Shown here in pieces: positions 1 through 8,176 of a DNA stretch of 64,000 nt (within the stretch, counting starts at the first letter, position 1; each line of letters begins with the position of its first letter). A program made the position numbers and the translations under genes. The DNA is from Syntrophobacterales bacterium (lineage in GTDB: Bacteria > Desulfobacterota > Syntrophia > Syntrophales > UBA5619). Location of the stretch: assembly GCA_019429105.1 (NCBI GenBank), contig JAHYJE010000009.1:20109-84108 (forward strand), read 5' to 3'. A model generated the notes under the pieces. It saw nothing but the letters and a program-made list of their open reading frames with translations, did not search any database and was not told the DNA's origin.

Positions 1-624
1 GTCATGCCCTCGGGAAAGGGAGGAGATCACCTGAATCGCCATCGCATGAAACACCGATGCGGCAATATCCTCCCGGGAAACGCGATTGCTCAGGAGGGCC
101 TGGACATCGGTCTTGGCAAAAACCCCGCAGCGGGAAGCTATCGGATAGAGTGCGCTGCTTTTTTGGGCCAGTTCGTCCAGTTTGTTCAAAGGCTCATTCA
201 GCAGCACAGCCATCTGCTCGATAAAGGCGCCCGTTCCGCCCGCGCAGTTTCCGTTCATGCGGATGTCCGGCTGAAAACGATTGTCAAAAAAGGCGATTTT
301 CGAATCCTCGCCCCCTATCTCTATCAGCGTTCGGACATCCGGCCAGCGGCGCTGGATAATTTTTGTCGAGGCGACAACTTCCTGTATAAAGGGAAGCTGA
401 AAAGACTCGGCAACCCCCATCCCGGCGGAACCGGTGAGAACAACATCGAGGACGATATTTCCCAGCTCCTGCCTTGCCTCAATCAGCATTTCCGCTATCG
501 TCCCCAGCGTCAACGAATGGTGGCGGCGATAACGGGAAAATAAGATGCTCCCGTTTTGAGCGCAGACAACCAGCTTTACCGTTGTAGAACCGGCATCTAT
601 TCCTGCTTTGTATATTTCCGCCAT
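1..624 (-). CDS. CoA-enzyme activase, BcrAD/BadFG/HgdC family (3' end cut by window)
   Basis: This is an ASKHA-fold ATPase of the family that activates 2-hydroxyacyl-CoA dehydratases and benzoyl-CoA reductases by ATP-driven electron transfer. The 208 visible codons begin with an N-terminal phosphate-binding loop (GIDAGSTTVK), then IEIGGEDSK, the first iron-sulfur Cys in NGNCAGGTGAF and the second in SRCGVFAKTD. These two Cys would bind the [4Fe-4S] cluster that bridges the homodimer. The reading frame is open to base 1, so the C-terminus lies outside the window. The start ATG at 624-622 fits the family's N-terminus. It is divergent from the zinc-uptake operon and has a good promoter at 681-709. 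The dehydratase or reductase subunits it serves are not in the window, so the substrate cannot be named. Confidence 0.9.
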   Translation of the reverse strand, partial: MAEIYKAGIDAGSTTVKLVVCAQNGSILFSRYRRHHSLTLGTIAEMLIEARQELGNIVLDVVLTGSAGMGVAESFQLPFIQEVVASTKIIQRRWPDVRTLIEIGGEDSKIAFFDNRFQPDIRMNGNCAGGTGAFIEQMAVLLNEPLNKLDELAQKSSALYPIASRCGVFAKTDVQALLSNRVSREDIAASVFHAMAIQVISSLSRGHD

Positions 625-680
625 ACCGTTTCGCCTTTTTACCCGACCGACCCCGCTCGCCATCCGCTTATTGGAGACTG

Positions 681-709
681 GATATAATCCCCGTTTCCGC
701 CATTGTCAA
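681..709 (-). promoter_or_regulatory. Sigma70-type promoter for the left-edge activase
   Basis: On the minus strand a perfect TTGACA (709-704) is followed after 17 bases by TATATC (686-681). It lies about 57 bases upstream of the activase start codon. The -35 box abuts the inverted repeats at 710-743, so a repressor bound there could also affect this gene. Confidence 0.5.
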
Positions 710-743
710 CAAACAAAATTCTATTGTTTGCAAATAGGTTGCA
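710..743. promoter_or_regulatory. Two adjacent inverted repeats, candidate Zur/Fur-family operator
   Basis: Two perfect inverted repeats lie end to end in the divergent promoter region. The first, 710-730, has 7-base arms CAAACAA and TTGTTTG around a 7-base spacer. The second, 729-743, has 5-base arms TGCAA and TTGCA around a 5-base spacer. Together they cover the likely -35 region of the regulator gene and touch the -35 of the activase promoter. Placement in front of a Fur-family gene and a zinc transporter suggests an autoregulatory operator. The binding protein is inferred. Confidence 0.45.
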
Positions 744-756
744 TCCATGATAAATA
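728..756 (+). promoter_or_regulatory. Candidate promoter of the zur-znuACB operon
   Basis: TTGCAA (728-733) and TAAATA (751-756) are separated by 17 bases, about 35 bases before the ATG at 791. The -35 box lies inside the second inverted repeat, which fits repression by occlusion. The -10 box is weak. Confidence 0.35.
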
Positions 757-790
757 GCTCTGGAAGATTAACCTGGAAAGGGAAAATGCG

Positions 791-1276
791 ATGAGAACAG
801 AACAGTGCGACGCTTCTGAAACCCTCAAAAATTCCGGACTTGCAAAGACAGCGCAGAGAATGGCCGTTCTGGAATCGCTGCTCGGCGCCGACCGCCCGCT
901 CAACGCGAATGAAATCCTCCAGCAAACGGCCGGGGAAATCAGGATCAACCGGGTTACCGTTTACCGCATCCTTTCATCCCTTCGTGACAGCGGCATCATC
1001 AGGGAAATAGAGAACGGACATGGAATCAGCTCTTATGAAATGGCCTGCGCCCATAATCCGGTTCATCCCCATTTCCGCTGCCGGAGCTGCGGGCGCATCA
1101 TCTGCCTGCCTTCGTTAACCCTTTCTCAAGCCTGGGATTGGCTGGCCCAGCCCGCCGATTTTTCGATCGAGAAAATCGACGTGCAACTGACGGGGATTTG
1201 CGCGCCCTGCCAACAGACAGAAAATAGCAACACGCTTGCATACATTCCTGCTGGCCATACTGAGCATCAGCGCTAA
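791..1276 (+). CDS. zur: Fur-family transcriptional regulator, probably Zur
   Basis: A Fur-family repressor of 161 residues. The N-terminal winged helix spans roughly residues 15-85 and includes the recognition-helix stretch RINRVTVYRILSSL. The C-terminal metal/dimerisation part has HPHFRCRSCGRI (about 97-108) and a second CAPC near 137-140, giving the two CxxC pairs of the structural zinc site. Family membership is clear. The zinc assignment comes from context: znuA begins 17 bases downstream and znuC and znuB follow. The start ATG at 791 is used because an earlier ATG at 785 runs into a stop two codons on. The inverted repeats at 710-743 are its probable operator. A manganese- or peroxide-sensing relative cannot be excluded from sequence alone. 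Confidence 0.8.
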   Translation: MRTEQCDASETLKNSGLAKTAQRMAVLESLLGADRPLNANEILQQTAGEIRINRVTVYRILSSLRDSGIIREIENGHGISSYEMACAHNPVHPHFRCRSCGRIICLPSLTLSQAWDWLAQPADFSIEKIDVQLTGICAPCQQTENSNTLAYIPAGHTEHQR

Positions 1277-1293
1277 CAAAAGATAAGGATATA

Positions 1294-2133
1294 ATGAAAA
1301 AACAATTTCCCGTCACTATTACGGCATTTTTACTGTTTTTTGCAACATTCCCCGCCATCGCCGCCTCCGAAAAGATCGACATCGCCGTCAGCGTCCCGCC
1401 GCAGGCCTATTTCGCCGAACGGATCGGGAAAAATCACGTCTCTACTCATGTCATGATCCCCGGCGGCGCGAATCCGGACACCTACGAACCAACCCCCCGA
1501 CAGCTCGTCAACCTTTCCCGATCACGAATGTATGTAAAGGTCGGAGCGCCGACTTTCCCCTTCGAGAAGAAATTCCTCTTGACCTTCCTCGATCGCAATC
1601 CCCGCCTGACCATAATTGACTCCTCCGCCGGGCTGAAATTGCGCACGGGCGACCCGCATACCTGGACCTCGCCGGCCTCGGTACGAATCGCCGCCGCTAA
1701 CATTGCCAAGGCCCTTGTAATTTATGACCCTTCCCACAAGAATGAGTATGAAAGAAATTTGGCGGAGTTTCTGACCGAGATCGAGCGTCTGGATCAGGGG
1801 ATCAGAAAGTCGCTGCAAGGCAAGGGCGGCTACAGCTTTATGGTTTACCACCCGGCCTGGGGATACTTTGCCGACGAATACAACCTCGTTCAGATCCCGA
1901 TTGAAGAAGAGGGAAAACCGGGCAATGCCGCCCGCATCCGCGGCATTATCGATCTCGCGCGCAAAAAGGGCCTGCGCGACGTGCTGGTTCAAAAAGGTTT
2001 TGACGCCCGGAACGCCCGAACGATTGCCCGTGAACTGGGGGGGGGGATTTTCGAGGTGAATCCGCTCGGGCGCGACTGGCCAGGCGAGTTGAGAACATTC
2101 ACAGACGCGCTGACGCACGTTCTGACAAAATAG
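1294..2133 (+). CDS. znuA: Metal ABC transporter substrate-binding protein, ZnuA-like
   Basis: Periplasmic metal-binding lipocalin-like SBP of cluster A-I (279 residues) that would deliver zinc, or possibly manganese, to ZnuB/ZnuC. A signal peptide is obvious: MKKQ then a hydrophobic stretch ending AIAAS near residue 25. Family landmarks are YEPTPRQ near 70, DPHTW near 114 and MVYHPAWGY near 180. The first metal ligand, normally His in a DPH-T-Y context, reads NPDTY here, so that position is Asp. There is no His-rich loop between domains, unlike enterobacterial ZnuA. It is the second gene of the operon and 13 bases precede znuC. Confidence 0.85.
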   Translation: MKKQFPVTITAFLLFFATFPAIAASEKIDIAVSVPPQAYFAERIGKNHVSTHVMIPGGANPDTYEPTPRQLVNLSRSRMYVKVGAPTFPFEKKFLLTFLDRNPRLTIIDSSAGLKLRTGDPHTWTSPASVRIAAANIAKALVIYDPSHKNEYERNLAEFLTEIERLDQGIRKSLQGKGGYSFMVYHPAWGYFADEYNLVQIPIEEEGKPGNAARIRGIIDLARKKGLRDVLVQKGFDARNARTIARELGGGIFEVNPLGRDWPGELRTFTDALTHVLTK

Positions 2134-2146
2134 GGGCGAAATTGTA

Positions 2147-2902
2147 ATGGAAAGCATCATTAAGGTTGAAAACGTCGCCTATGGCTACGGGAAAAGGGCC
2201 GTCCTGGAGGATGTGTCGCTAAAGGTCCGGGAACGAGATTTTATCCTCATCATCGGCCCGAATGGGGGAGGAAAGTCAACCCTGCTCAAATTGATCCTCG
2301 GCATTCTCACCCCCTGGTCGGGAAAAATAAGTTTCCGCGGCGAAGCCAAAAATCGCCTCGGCTATGTCCCTCAGACGACGGGCTTCAACCGAAGCTTTCC
2401 TATTTCCGTTCTGGACATGGTCCGCACCGGCTGTATCCACGGGGACAACTATCTGAAGCAAAGCTCCCGGGAAAGCATTGAAAAAAGCAGAAGCATTTTG
2501 CAGAAACTTTCTCTTGACGATAAACTGAACGACAACATCACCGACCTTTCCGGCGGCCAGTTGCAGCGGGTTCTGATCGCCCGCGCCCTCGTCGCCGCCC
2601 CGCTCGCCCTGTTCCTCGACGAACCGACAACCGCCCTGGACATAGCCTCGCAGACCGACCTGATCGACATCCTGGGAAAATTGCAGCAGGAAATGAGCAT
2701 CGTCGTCGTTACCCATGACCCGACCCCTTATGCAAATATCTATCAACACATAGCCTGTCTCAACACGAACATCTACTGCCATGAACGGGGGGAATTGAGC
2801 GAAACGACTCTGGAGAAGGTTTACGGCTGCCCGGTGGAACTGCTGGGACACGGAATCCCCCATACGCTCCTGCCCTCTCATCAGGGGGTGAAAAAAACGT
2901 GA
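2147..2902 (+). CDS. znuC: Zinc/metal ABC transporter ATP-binding protein
   Basis: Cytoplasmic ATPase of the metal importer (251 residues). Walker A is GPNGGGKST (about 37-45), the Q-loop is in YVPQTT near 75, the ABC signature is LSGGQLQR near 132 and Walker B is LALFLDEP near 152, followed by the H-loop in VVVTHDP. It overlaps znuB by 4 bases (stop and start share ATGA-type sequence read as GTG start at 2899), so the two are translationally coupled. The order SBP-ATPase-permease is typical of znu/mnt operons. Confidence 0.9.
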   Translation: MESIIKVENVAYGYGKRAVLEDVSLKVRERDFILIIGPNGGGKSTLLKLILGILTPWSGKISFRGEAKNRLGYVPQTTGFNRSFPISVLDMVRTGCIHGDNYLKQSSRESIEKSRSILQKLSLDDKLNDNITDLSGGQLQRVLIARALVAAPLALFLDEPTTALDIASQTDLIDILGKLQQEMSIVVVTHDPTPYANIYQHIACLNTNIYCHERGELSETTLEKVYGCPVELLGHGIPHTLLPSHQGVKKT

Positions 2903-3756
2903 CCGACATCTTATCCTACGAGTTCATGCAAAACGCGCTTTTCGCCGCCATCCTGGCCAGCATCGCCTGCGGCCTGATCGGCCCTTTTATCGTTGCCCGG
3001 AGGATGGTTTTCATCAGCGGCGGGCTCAGTCACACCGCCTTCGGCGGACTCGGCATCGCTTACTGGCTGGGGATAAGGCCCATTTACGGGGCAACTGTCT
3101 TCGTCCTTGCGGCAGCTCTCTTTCTGAGCTCGCTCGAAGAAAAAAAACTCAGTCAAAACGACCTTTTCATCGGGATATTTTGGGCTGTAGGCGTCGCCAT
3201 CGGCATTGTTTTTGTCCATCTGACGCCCGGCTACGCCCCCGATCTGCTGAGCTTCCTTTTCGGAAACATCCTGACCGTTCCCCGAACGGATGTAGCTGTC
3301 ATGCTCATCATCGTTTTTATCGTCGTTTTAACCGTCGCGATCTTCTACAAAGGTTTTGTCGCCATCGCCCTCGATGAGGAATTCGCCCAGGCCAGACATC
3401 TGCCTGTTCAGGAACTGAAAACCGGCCTTACCGTCCTTGCCGCCCTCACTATCGTGACCTTGATCCAGGTCGTCGGCATTCTTCTCGTCATCGCCCTTCT
3501 GACCATCCCTGTTGCGATTGCCTCCGAGCTGTCCATGAACTTCCGCAAAATTATTGTCCTTGCCATTTTCTTCGGAATCGCGAGCTGTCTGCTCGGCCTT
3601 TTTCTCTCATACTCCCTTGAGTTTCCCTCCGGCGCCGCGATTATCCTCACCGGCGGGATATTGCTGGCCATCATCAAGAGTGTGAAAGGGATAGCGAAAC
3701 GAAGCAAATCAGCTTATGTTAAACAAGAAATCGGGAATCCCCCCCGGTTTCACTGA
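2899..3756 (+). CDS. znuB: Zinc/metal ABC transporter permease
   Basis: Inner-membrane permease of the ABC-3 family (285 residues) with about eight to nine hydrophobic segments. Characteristic stretches are an early GPFIVARRMVFISGGLSHTAF (residues about 27-47), the GxxLSHxxFGGLG type coupling region, and a C-terminal LEFPSGAAIILTGG. It begins with GTG at 2899 inside the end of znuC. A 9-base inverted repeat (724-732 and 767-775 of the 3 kb block, i.e. 3724-3732 and 3767-3775) brackets its stop codon but has no long T-run, so termination there is uncertain. Confidence 0.88.
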   Translation: MTDILSYEFMQNALFAAILASIACGLIGPFIVARRMVFISGGLSHTAFGGLGIAYWLGIRPIYGATVFVLAAALFLSSLEEKKLSQNDLFIGIFWAVGVAIGIVFVHLTPGYAPDLLSFLFGNILTVPRTDVAVMLIIVFIVVLTVAIFYKGFVAIALDEEFAQARHLPVQELKTGLTVLAALTIVTLIQVVGILLVIALLTIPVAIASELSMNFRKIIVLAIFFGIASCLLGLFLSYSLEFPSGAAIILTGGILLAIIKSVKGIAKRSKSAYVKQEIGNPPRFH

Positions 3757-3859
3757 GGCTAAGCGGGATTTCTTGACTTTAATTCAAATATCTGTTTGTA
3801 GTAACCAGCCCTTTGCAGATAATCACCGTTGCCAAAGACATCGTCGCTAAAGGCGCACC

Positions 3860-4786
3860 ATGAGCACCCTGAACGGGTTGTTGCGAAATAGAAATTTCAT
3901 CTTTATTGCAGCTTTGGTTCTGGGGCTGTTTTTTCCCGGGGCCTCCGGGACCACGAGTCAACTAATCCTGCCGGCGCTCGCCCTGGCAATGATCCTCTCG
4001 ACCATGGAAATCGGCAATGACCTCTTTGGCCGGCCCCGCACACTCCTTTTGCCCGCCTTTATCGGCATCCTCATGAACTACTTCCTCTTGAGCGGCATTA
4101 TTATCGTGCTCGGCGCCGTTTTGCTGAAGGATGAAAAACTCTGGGCCGGCACTGTCCTGCTCGCAGCAGTCCCTCCCGCTGTGGCTGTTATACCTTTTTC
4201 TGGTTTTCTCAAGGGAAACAGAGATTTATCTTTAATAGGCACAGCCGGCGCCTACCTTGGGGGGCTGGTTGTCATGCCGCTGATTGCCTTTACGCTGCTC
4301 AGTCCGGAGGCTTTTGCACCACTCAAACTGCTGGTGGTCGTACTTGAGCTGATAATCCTGCCGCTCATCATCTCGCGCCTTCTGCTCTGGAGGGGCTGGA
4401 GCAAAAAAATATCCCCCCGGGCGGGCGGAATAACGAACTGGAGTTTCTTTCTGGTCATGTACACGCTGGTGGGATTGAACAGCGCTGTCTTCCTCAGCCT
4501 TCAGCCCGTTTTACTGGCCGTAGCGGTCATCCCCTTTTCAACAAACTTTATCCTCGGCTTTCTGATAGAAAGAATTGGCGGGTTTTTAAAAATCCCCGCG
4601 CCCACGCGCACGAGCCTGGTTTTGCTCGGTTCCCTGAAAAATCAGGGCATGGCGGGCGGCCTTGCCCTGACACTGTTTGGAAAGGAGGCCGCCATTCCTG
4701 CGGCCGTCTGTACTGCGTCAATGATAGTATATATTATCTGGCTGGATCTGCTGAAAAAGGCTAATTTCAAAAAGGCGAACAGATGA
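3860..4786 (+). CDS. Bile acid:sodium symporter (BASS) family-like membrane transporter
   Basis: A polytopic inner-membrane protein of 308 residues with eight to ten hydrophobic helices and two crossover-like motifs: LAAVPPAVAVIPF near 110-122 and SLKNQGMAGGLAL near 264-276, in line with the inverted repeat of the BASS/ACR3 fold. The family moves organic anions or arsenite with sodium or protons; the substrate here is unknown. It starts 103 bases after znuB. A weak promoter (TTGACT at 3773-3778, TGTAGT at 3797-3802) may drive it separately. An AEC-type permease is a less likely alternative. Confidence 0.65.
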   Translation: MSTLNGLLRNRNFIFIAALVLGLFFPGASGTTSQLILPALALAMILSTMEIGNDLFGRPRTLLLPAFIGILMNYFLLSGIIIVLGAVLLKDEKLWAGTVLLAAVPPAVAVIPFSGFLKGNRDLSLIGTAGAYLGGLVVMPLIAFTLLSPEAFAPLKLLVVVLELIILPLIISRLLLWRGWSKKISPRAGGITNWSFFLVMYTLVGLNSAVFLSLQPVLLAVAVIPFSTNFILGFLIERIGGFLKIPAPTRTSLVLLGSLKNQGMAGGLALTLFGKEAAIPAAVCTASMIVYIIWLDLLKKANFKKANR

Positions 4787-4829
4787 AACAGTGACGAAAA
4801 TTTCCTGTAGGAGGTGACGATAAAGGACA

Positions 4830-5525
4830 ATGACAAATACCGTGGATGAAAAAGATTACAACAGCGGCCATCGCCAGCGGCTCAAAATGAAATATATAAA
4901 GGCGGGGATAGAGGCGCTCCACGATTACGAGGTCGTGGAGCTGCTTCTCACCTATGCGCTTTCCCGCCGTGACATAAAACCGCTCGCCAAGGAGCTTTTG
5001 TCGCGGTTCGGCTCCCTGAAAGGGATTATTGATGCGGAGCCAGCGGAATTGAAGAAGATTGACGGCATAAGCGACCATACGGCAATCCTGTTTAAGCTGC
5101 TCAAGGAGGTCTCCGCCTTGTATTTGCAGCAGAAAGCCAAAGAAAAGCCGCAGATCTCCTGCACCTCCGAGCTTATCAACTTCTGCCGGACGACCCTGGG
5201 CGGCAAAAAGGATGAGGAATTCTGCGTTATCTATCTCGATGTGCAAAACCAGATAATCGAATTTGAAACGCTGCAGAAAGGAACGGTTAATCAGGCAACG
5301 GTATATCCCCGACAGGTGCTGGAAAATGCCCTCCGGAAAAAGGCATCGGCCATCATCCTTGTCCATAACCACCCGTCCGGACATGTGCGCCCCTCGGAGG
5401 CGGACCTGCGGATTACCAAAACGATCAGTGAAACGGCGCGGCTCCTCGACATCAACGTTCACGACCATATCATCGTCGGCGAAGACCGCTTCTTCAGTTT
5501 TCGCGAAGAGGGAATGATGACCTGA
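4830..5525 (+). CDS. radC: RadC family protein (JAB/MPN+ domain)
   Basis: RadC-type protein of 231 residues, usual family length. The N-terminus (about 10-85) has the RxRL start and a helix-hairpin-helix-like segment (FGSLKGIIDAEPAELKKIDGI). The C-terminus (about 110-228) is the JAB domain with the metal-binding HNHPSGHVRPSEAD near 178-191 and a glutamate in EFCVIYLD near 130. The molecular role of RadC is not settled despite its historical name; a metal-dependent hydrolase is implied by the motif. It lies downstream of the BASS gene in the same direction, with a good Shine-Dalgarno GGAGG at 4811. Confidence 0.9.
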   Translation: MTNTVDEKDYNSGHRQRLKMKYIKAGIEALHDYEVVELLLTYALSRRDIKPLAKELLSRFGSLKGIIDAEPAELKKIDGISDHTAILFKLLKEVSALYLQQKAKEKPQISCTSELINFCRTTLGGKKDEEFCVIYLDVQNQIIEFETLQKGTVNQATVYPRQVLENALRKKASAIILVHNHPSGHVRPSEADLRITKTISETARLLDINVHDHIIVGEDRFFSFREEGMMT

Positions 5526-5652
5526 ACCGGTTACAGGCGTCAGGCAAAAGACACACCCAAGCTGCAAAACAAAGGCAAACCTTCGACCAGTAACAATCAC
5601 GGCTTGCCTGCATTAAGCTATCTGTAGAAATTATGAATAACCGGCGGAAGAA

Positions 5653-5934
5653 TTAACGTCTGCCGTCAACCCTTTCCTTGAGTTCCTTGCCAACTTTAAA
5701 GAAGGGCAGCTTCTTGGGGGAAACCTTTATGCTTTTCCCTGTCTTGGGGTTTCTGCCGGTGTAAGCGTCGTACTCTCGGACAACGAAACTGCCGAAACCC
5801 CGAATTTCAATTCTTCCGCTCTTCGCCAATTCCTCGGAAAAACCGTCGAAAACGAGATTAACCACGTCCATTGCCAGTTTCTCAGTTAATTCTTCTTTTT
5901 GGCTCAGCGCCTCGATAAGCTCTGATTTGTTCAT
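5653..5934 (-). CDS. ihfB: Integration host factor-like DNA-bending protein (HU/IHF family)
   Basis: A 93-residue HU/IHF protein: helical dimerisation part at 1-45, then the beta arm with RGFGSFVVREYDAYTGRNPKTG (GRNP at about 65-68). The arm proline needed for DNA intercalation is present. The sequence before the arm and the C-terminal KEL-KERV tail are closer to IHF subunits than to the HU at 9376-9648, and the MNKSELIEAL start resembles IHF beta; assignment between alpha and beta is inference. It has its own strong promoter at 6039-6066 and an ideal AGGAGG upstream of the ATG. Confidence 0.82.
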   Translation of the reverse strand: MNKSELIEALSQKEELTEKLAMDVVNLVFDGFSEELAKSGRIEIRGFGSFVVREYDAYTGRNPKTGKSIKVSPKKLPFFKVGKELKERVDGRR

Positions 5935-6038
5935 TAATTCCTCCTTAAATTATTGCTGCCGGCGGCACCCGCCCTGATAATAAACCCGCTTTGTGACGGG
6001 CTGAAACAAAATTGGTAAAACACCTTTGTTTTTCGGGG

Positions 6039-6066
6039 ACTATATTTATTTTACCGTTAATGTCAA
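6039..6066 (-). promoter_or_regulatory. Strong sigma70-type promoter for the IHF gene
   Basis: On the minus strand, TTGACA (6066-6061) and TATAGT (6044-6039) are 16 bases apart, about 105 bases before the IHF start. The -35 box contains the TGA stop codon of rluB (6065-6063), so the promoter is built into the end of the upstream gene. Confidence 0.65.
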
Positions 6067-6809
6067 GCTAATTTTTTGCTGTTTTTTTGCGCTTGGGACT
6101 GGGCCATCAACTGTCCGACTTCTCCATGACGCAGCGCTCGCCACTCGCCTTCGCCGAGAGAATCGAGGGTAAGATCGCCAAAAGAGACGCGGATCAGACG
6201 GGTAACGGAATGGCCAAGCAAATCAAAGGCCCGTCTTATCACACGATTTCTTCCATCATGGATGGTAAGCAACAGCCAGGTGCTTTTCGGATTGACCTTT
6301 TCCATAATGACTGAGGACGGGGCAAACTTCCCATCGGGAAGCTCCATTCCCTTTTCCAGGCTTTGCAGTTCAAGCCTGTTCAGACGCCCTTCGATCTTAA
6401 CGCGGTAGGTTTTGGGAACCTTGAAGCGGGGATGCTGAAGGCGCTGGGCAAAATCGCCGTCATTGGTCAAAAGGAGCAACCCCTCCGAGTCATAGTCGAG
6501 ACGTCCCACGGGGAACACCCGCTCGGCAACCCCACTGAGAAGATCCGTTACGATCGGCCTTCCCTCCGGATCGCTCAGGGTGGTTACATACCCGCTCGGT
6601 TTATTCAGAACGATATACACCTTTTCCGTTTCGCAGGAGATAAGCTTGCCATCCACCCGAATTTCATCGCGATCGGCATCAGCCTTCGTTCCCGGTTGGC
6701 GTACAACTACTCCGTTTACCGATATTCTGCCATCGGAGATCATTCTTTCCGCCGCACGTCGCGATGAGACGCCGGCGCCGGCGAGAATCTTCTGCAATCT
6801 CTCTTCCAT
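6063..6809 (-). CDS. rluB: 23S rRNA pseudouridine synthase, RluB/RsuA family
   Basis: RNA pseudouridine synthase of about 248 residues. An S4 RNA-binding domain fills residues 1-60 (RLQKILAGAGVSSRR), followed by the catalytic domain with VFPVGRLDYDSEGLLLLTNDG, in which the Asp of GRLDYDSEG is the nucleophile. In Bacillota and Desulfobacterota this gene commonly follows scpA-scpB, and the order here is trpS-scpA-scpB-rluB with a 57-base gap. The ATG at 6809 is chosen; a GTG three codons upstream (6818) sits too close to the ribosome binding site. RluB versus RsuA substrate choice is inferred from the neighbourhood. Confidence 0.85.
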   Translation of the reverse strand: MEERLQKILAGAGVSSRRAAERMISDGRISVNGVVVRQPGTKADADRDEIRVDGKLISCETEKVYIVLNKPSGYVTTLSDPEGRPIVTDLLSGVAERVFPVGRLDYDSEGLLLLTNDGDFAQRLQHPRFKVPKTYRVKIEGRLNRLELQSLEKGMELPDGKFAPSSVIMEKVNPKSTWLLLTIHDGRNRVIRRAFDLLGHSVTRLIRVSFGDLTLDSLGEGEWRALRHGEVGQLMAQSQAQKNSKKLA

Positions 6810-6866
6810 GATGAACACCCTTTCCTTAAAAAACCGCTGCCGCTGCTCCGTCTTCCGCCTGAGCTT

Positions 6867-7415
6867 TTACCCCTGACCTTCGGTTTCCCCGGCAGGGCGA
6901 AAATCCCTCATTTCCCGCAGCGTCGGCAATTCGGCAAGGTCCTTCAAATTGAATACCTCAAGGAATTTCTTCGATGTTCCGTAAATAATTGGTTTTCCGG
7001 GAACGTCCTTTCTCCCTACTATCCTTACCAGTTTTTTTTCCAAAAGCCCCTTCAGCGCACCGCCCGTATCAACACCCCTGATCCGGTCTATTTCCACTTT
7101 CATAACCGGCTGCCGATAGGCGATAATCGCCAGGGTCTCCAGAGCGGACGGAGAAAGGGAAGTGGGGCGAACCACCTTCAATTTAGCGACCCAGGATGCC
7201 ATTTCGACTCTTGTCTGAAAGCGAAACCCCCCTGCCACCTCCTGAAGCGAGATGCCCCCTTCCCGCCTCTCATATTCGCCCGCCAGTTCCTGAAAAAGAC
7301 TGAGTATTTCAGACTTCTTGAGAGCGGGAAAAATATCGACGACCCTCTCTACGGCAAGGGGTGTTTCCGAGGCAAAAATCAACGCCTCCAGGATAGCGAT
7401 TTTCTCTTCCATCAC
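6867..7415 (-). CDS. scpB: Segregation and condensation protein B
   Basis: Winged-helix kleisin-associated subunit (182 residues) of the bacterial SMC-ScpAB condensin complex, which compacts and segregates the nucleoid. Typical stretches are the N-terminal ILEALIFASETPL and the second winged helix with ALETLAIIAYRQPVMKVEIDRIRG (about 111-134). The start ATG overlaps the scpA stop codon by 4 bases, so the two subunits are translationally coupled. The SMC gene itself is not in the window. Confidence 0.93.
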   Translation of the reverse strand: MMEEKIAILEALIFASETPLAVERVVDIFPALKKSEILSLFQELAGEYERREGGISLQEVAGGFRFQTRVEMASWVAKLKVVRPTSLSPSALETLAIIAYRQPVMKVEIDRIRGVDTGGALKGLLEKKLVRIVGRKDVPGKPIIYGTSKKFLEVFNLKDLAELPTLREMRDFRPAGETEGQG

Positions 7416-8176
7416 ACCTCGGCATTTTCCAACATCTTCGGTGTTTCCAGTTCCTCTTTGACAGCCAGAAAAAGCCTTATCTCGCCAAACGGCGCTGCCT
7501 GGCGCACCTTTGCCATCCGCAATTTTATAAGCTCCAGAATGGCAAGGAATGTATAAACTACCATTTTTCTATGGGTTCTGTCTATGACCAGCTCAGAAAA
7601 GGAAATCTGCCCCTTCTTAGCCAGGACCTCCATAATTTCGTTGATCCGCTCGGCCAGGGAAAGTTTTTCGGTGCTGAACTCGAGCCCTTCCCCGACTTCA
7701 AGACCGGCAACAATCCGGCGGAAGGCCTCCACAAGTTCAAAAAGATCGACCTCCAGCAAGCCCATCTCCATTTTTTCCGGATCGGGAAGCAGCTCCGGAT
7801 AAGCGCCCAGTTTAAAAACATCCCTTTCGAGAAGAGGCCGGGCGGAAAGAAGCCGGGCAGCTTCCTTGTAAACCTGATACTCCAGAAGCTGTTTGACCAG
7901 TTCCGCACGGGGGTCCTCCCCCTCCTCCTCATCGCCGCCCTCATCTGTCACAGGCAGCAGCATCCGTGATTTGATATGGGCAAGCGTCGCCGCCATTACC
8001 AGATATTCTCCGGCGAGATCGAGATTCAGGGAACGCATTTCGCCGAGATATCCGAGATACTGACTGGTAATGAGGGCTACCGGGATATTGTAGATGTCAA
8101 TCTCGTTCTTCCGAATCAAATAAAGTAAAAGATCGAGCGGACCTTCAAAGACATCGAGTTTGATCTCATAACTCAT
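7412..8176 (-). CDS. scpA: Segregation and condensation protein A (kleisin)
   Basis: Kleisin subunit (254 residues) that bridges the SMC heads and binds ScpB. The N-terminal FEGPLDLLLYLIRKNEIDIYNIP (residues 10-32) is diagnostic, followed by an acidic linker (DEGGDEEEGEDP near 100) and a C-terminal winged helix. It overlaps trpS by 11 bases upstream and scpB by 4 bases downstream. Confidence 0.93.
   Translation of the reverse strand: MSYEIKLDVFEGPLDLLLYLIRKNEIDIYNIPVALITSQYLGYLGEMRSLNLDLAGEYLVMAATLAHIKSRMLLPVTDEGGDEEEGEDPRAELVKQLLEYQVYKEAARLLSARPLLERDVFKLGAYPELLPDPEKMEMGLLEVDLFELVEAFRRIVAGLEVGEGLEFSTEKLSLAERINEIMEVLAKKGQISFSELVIDRTHRKMVVYTFLAILELIKLRMAKVRQAAPFGEIRLFLAVKEELETPKMLENAEV

Noticed and set aside
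3724..3775. 9-base inverted repeat around the znuB stop as terminator
   Set aside because: The loop is 34 bases long and no T-run follows, so intrinsic termination is unlikely.
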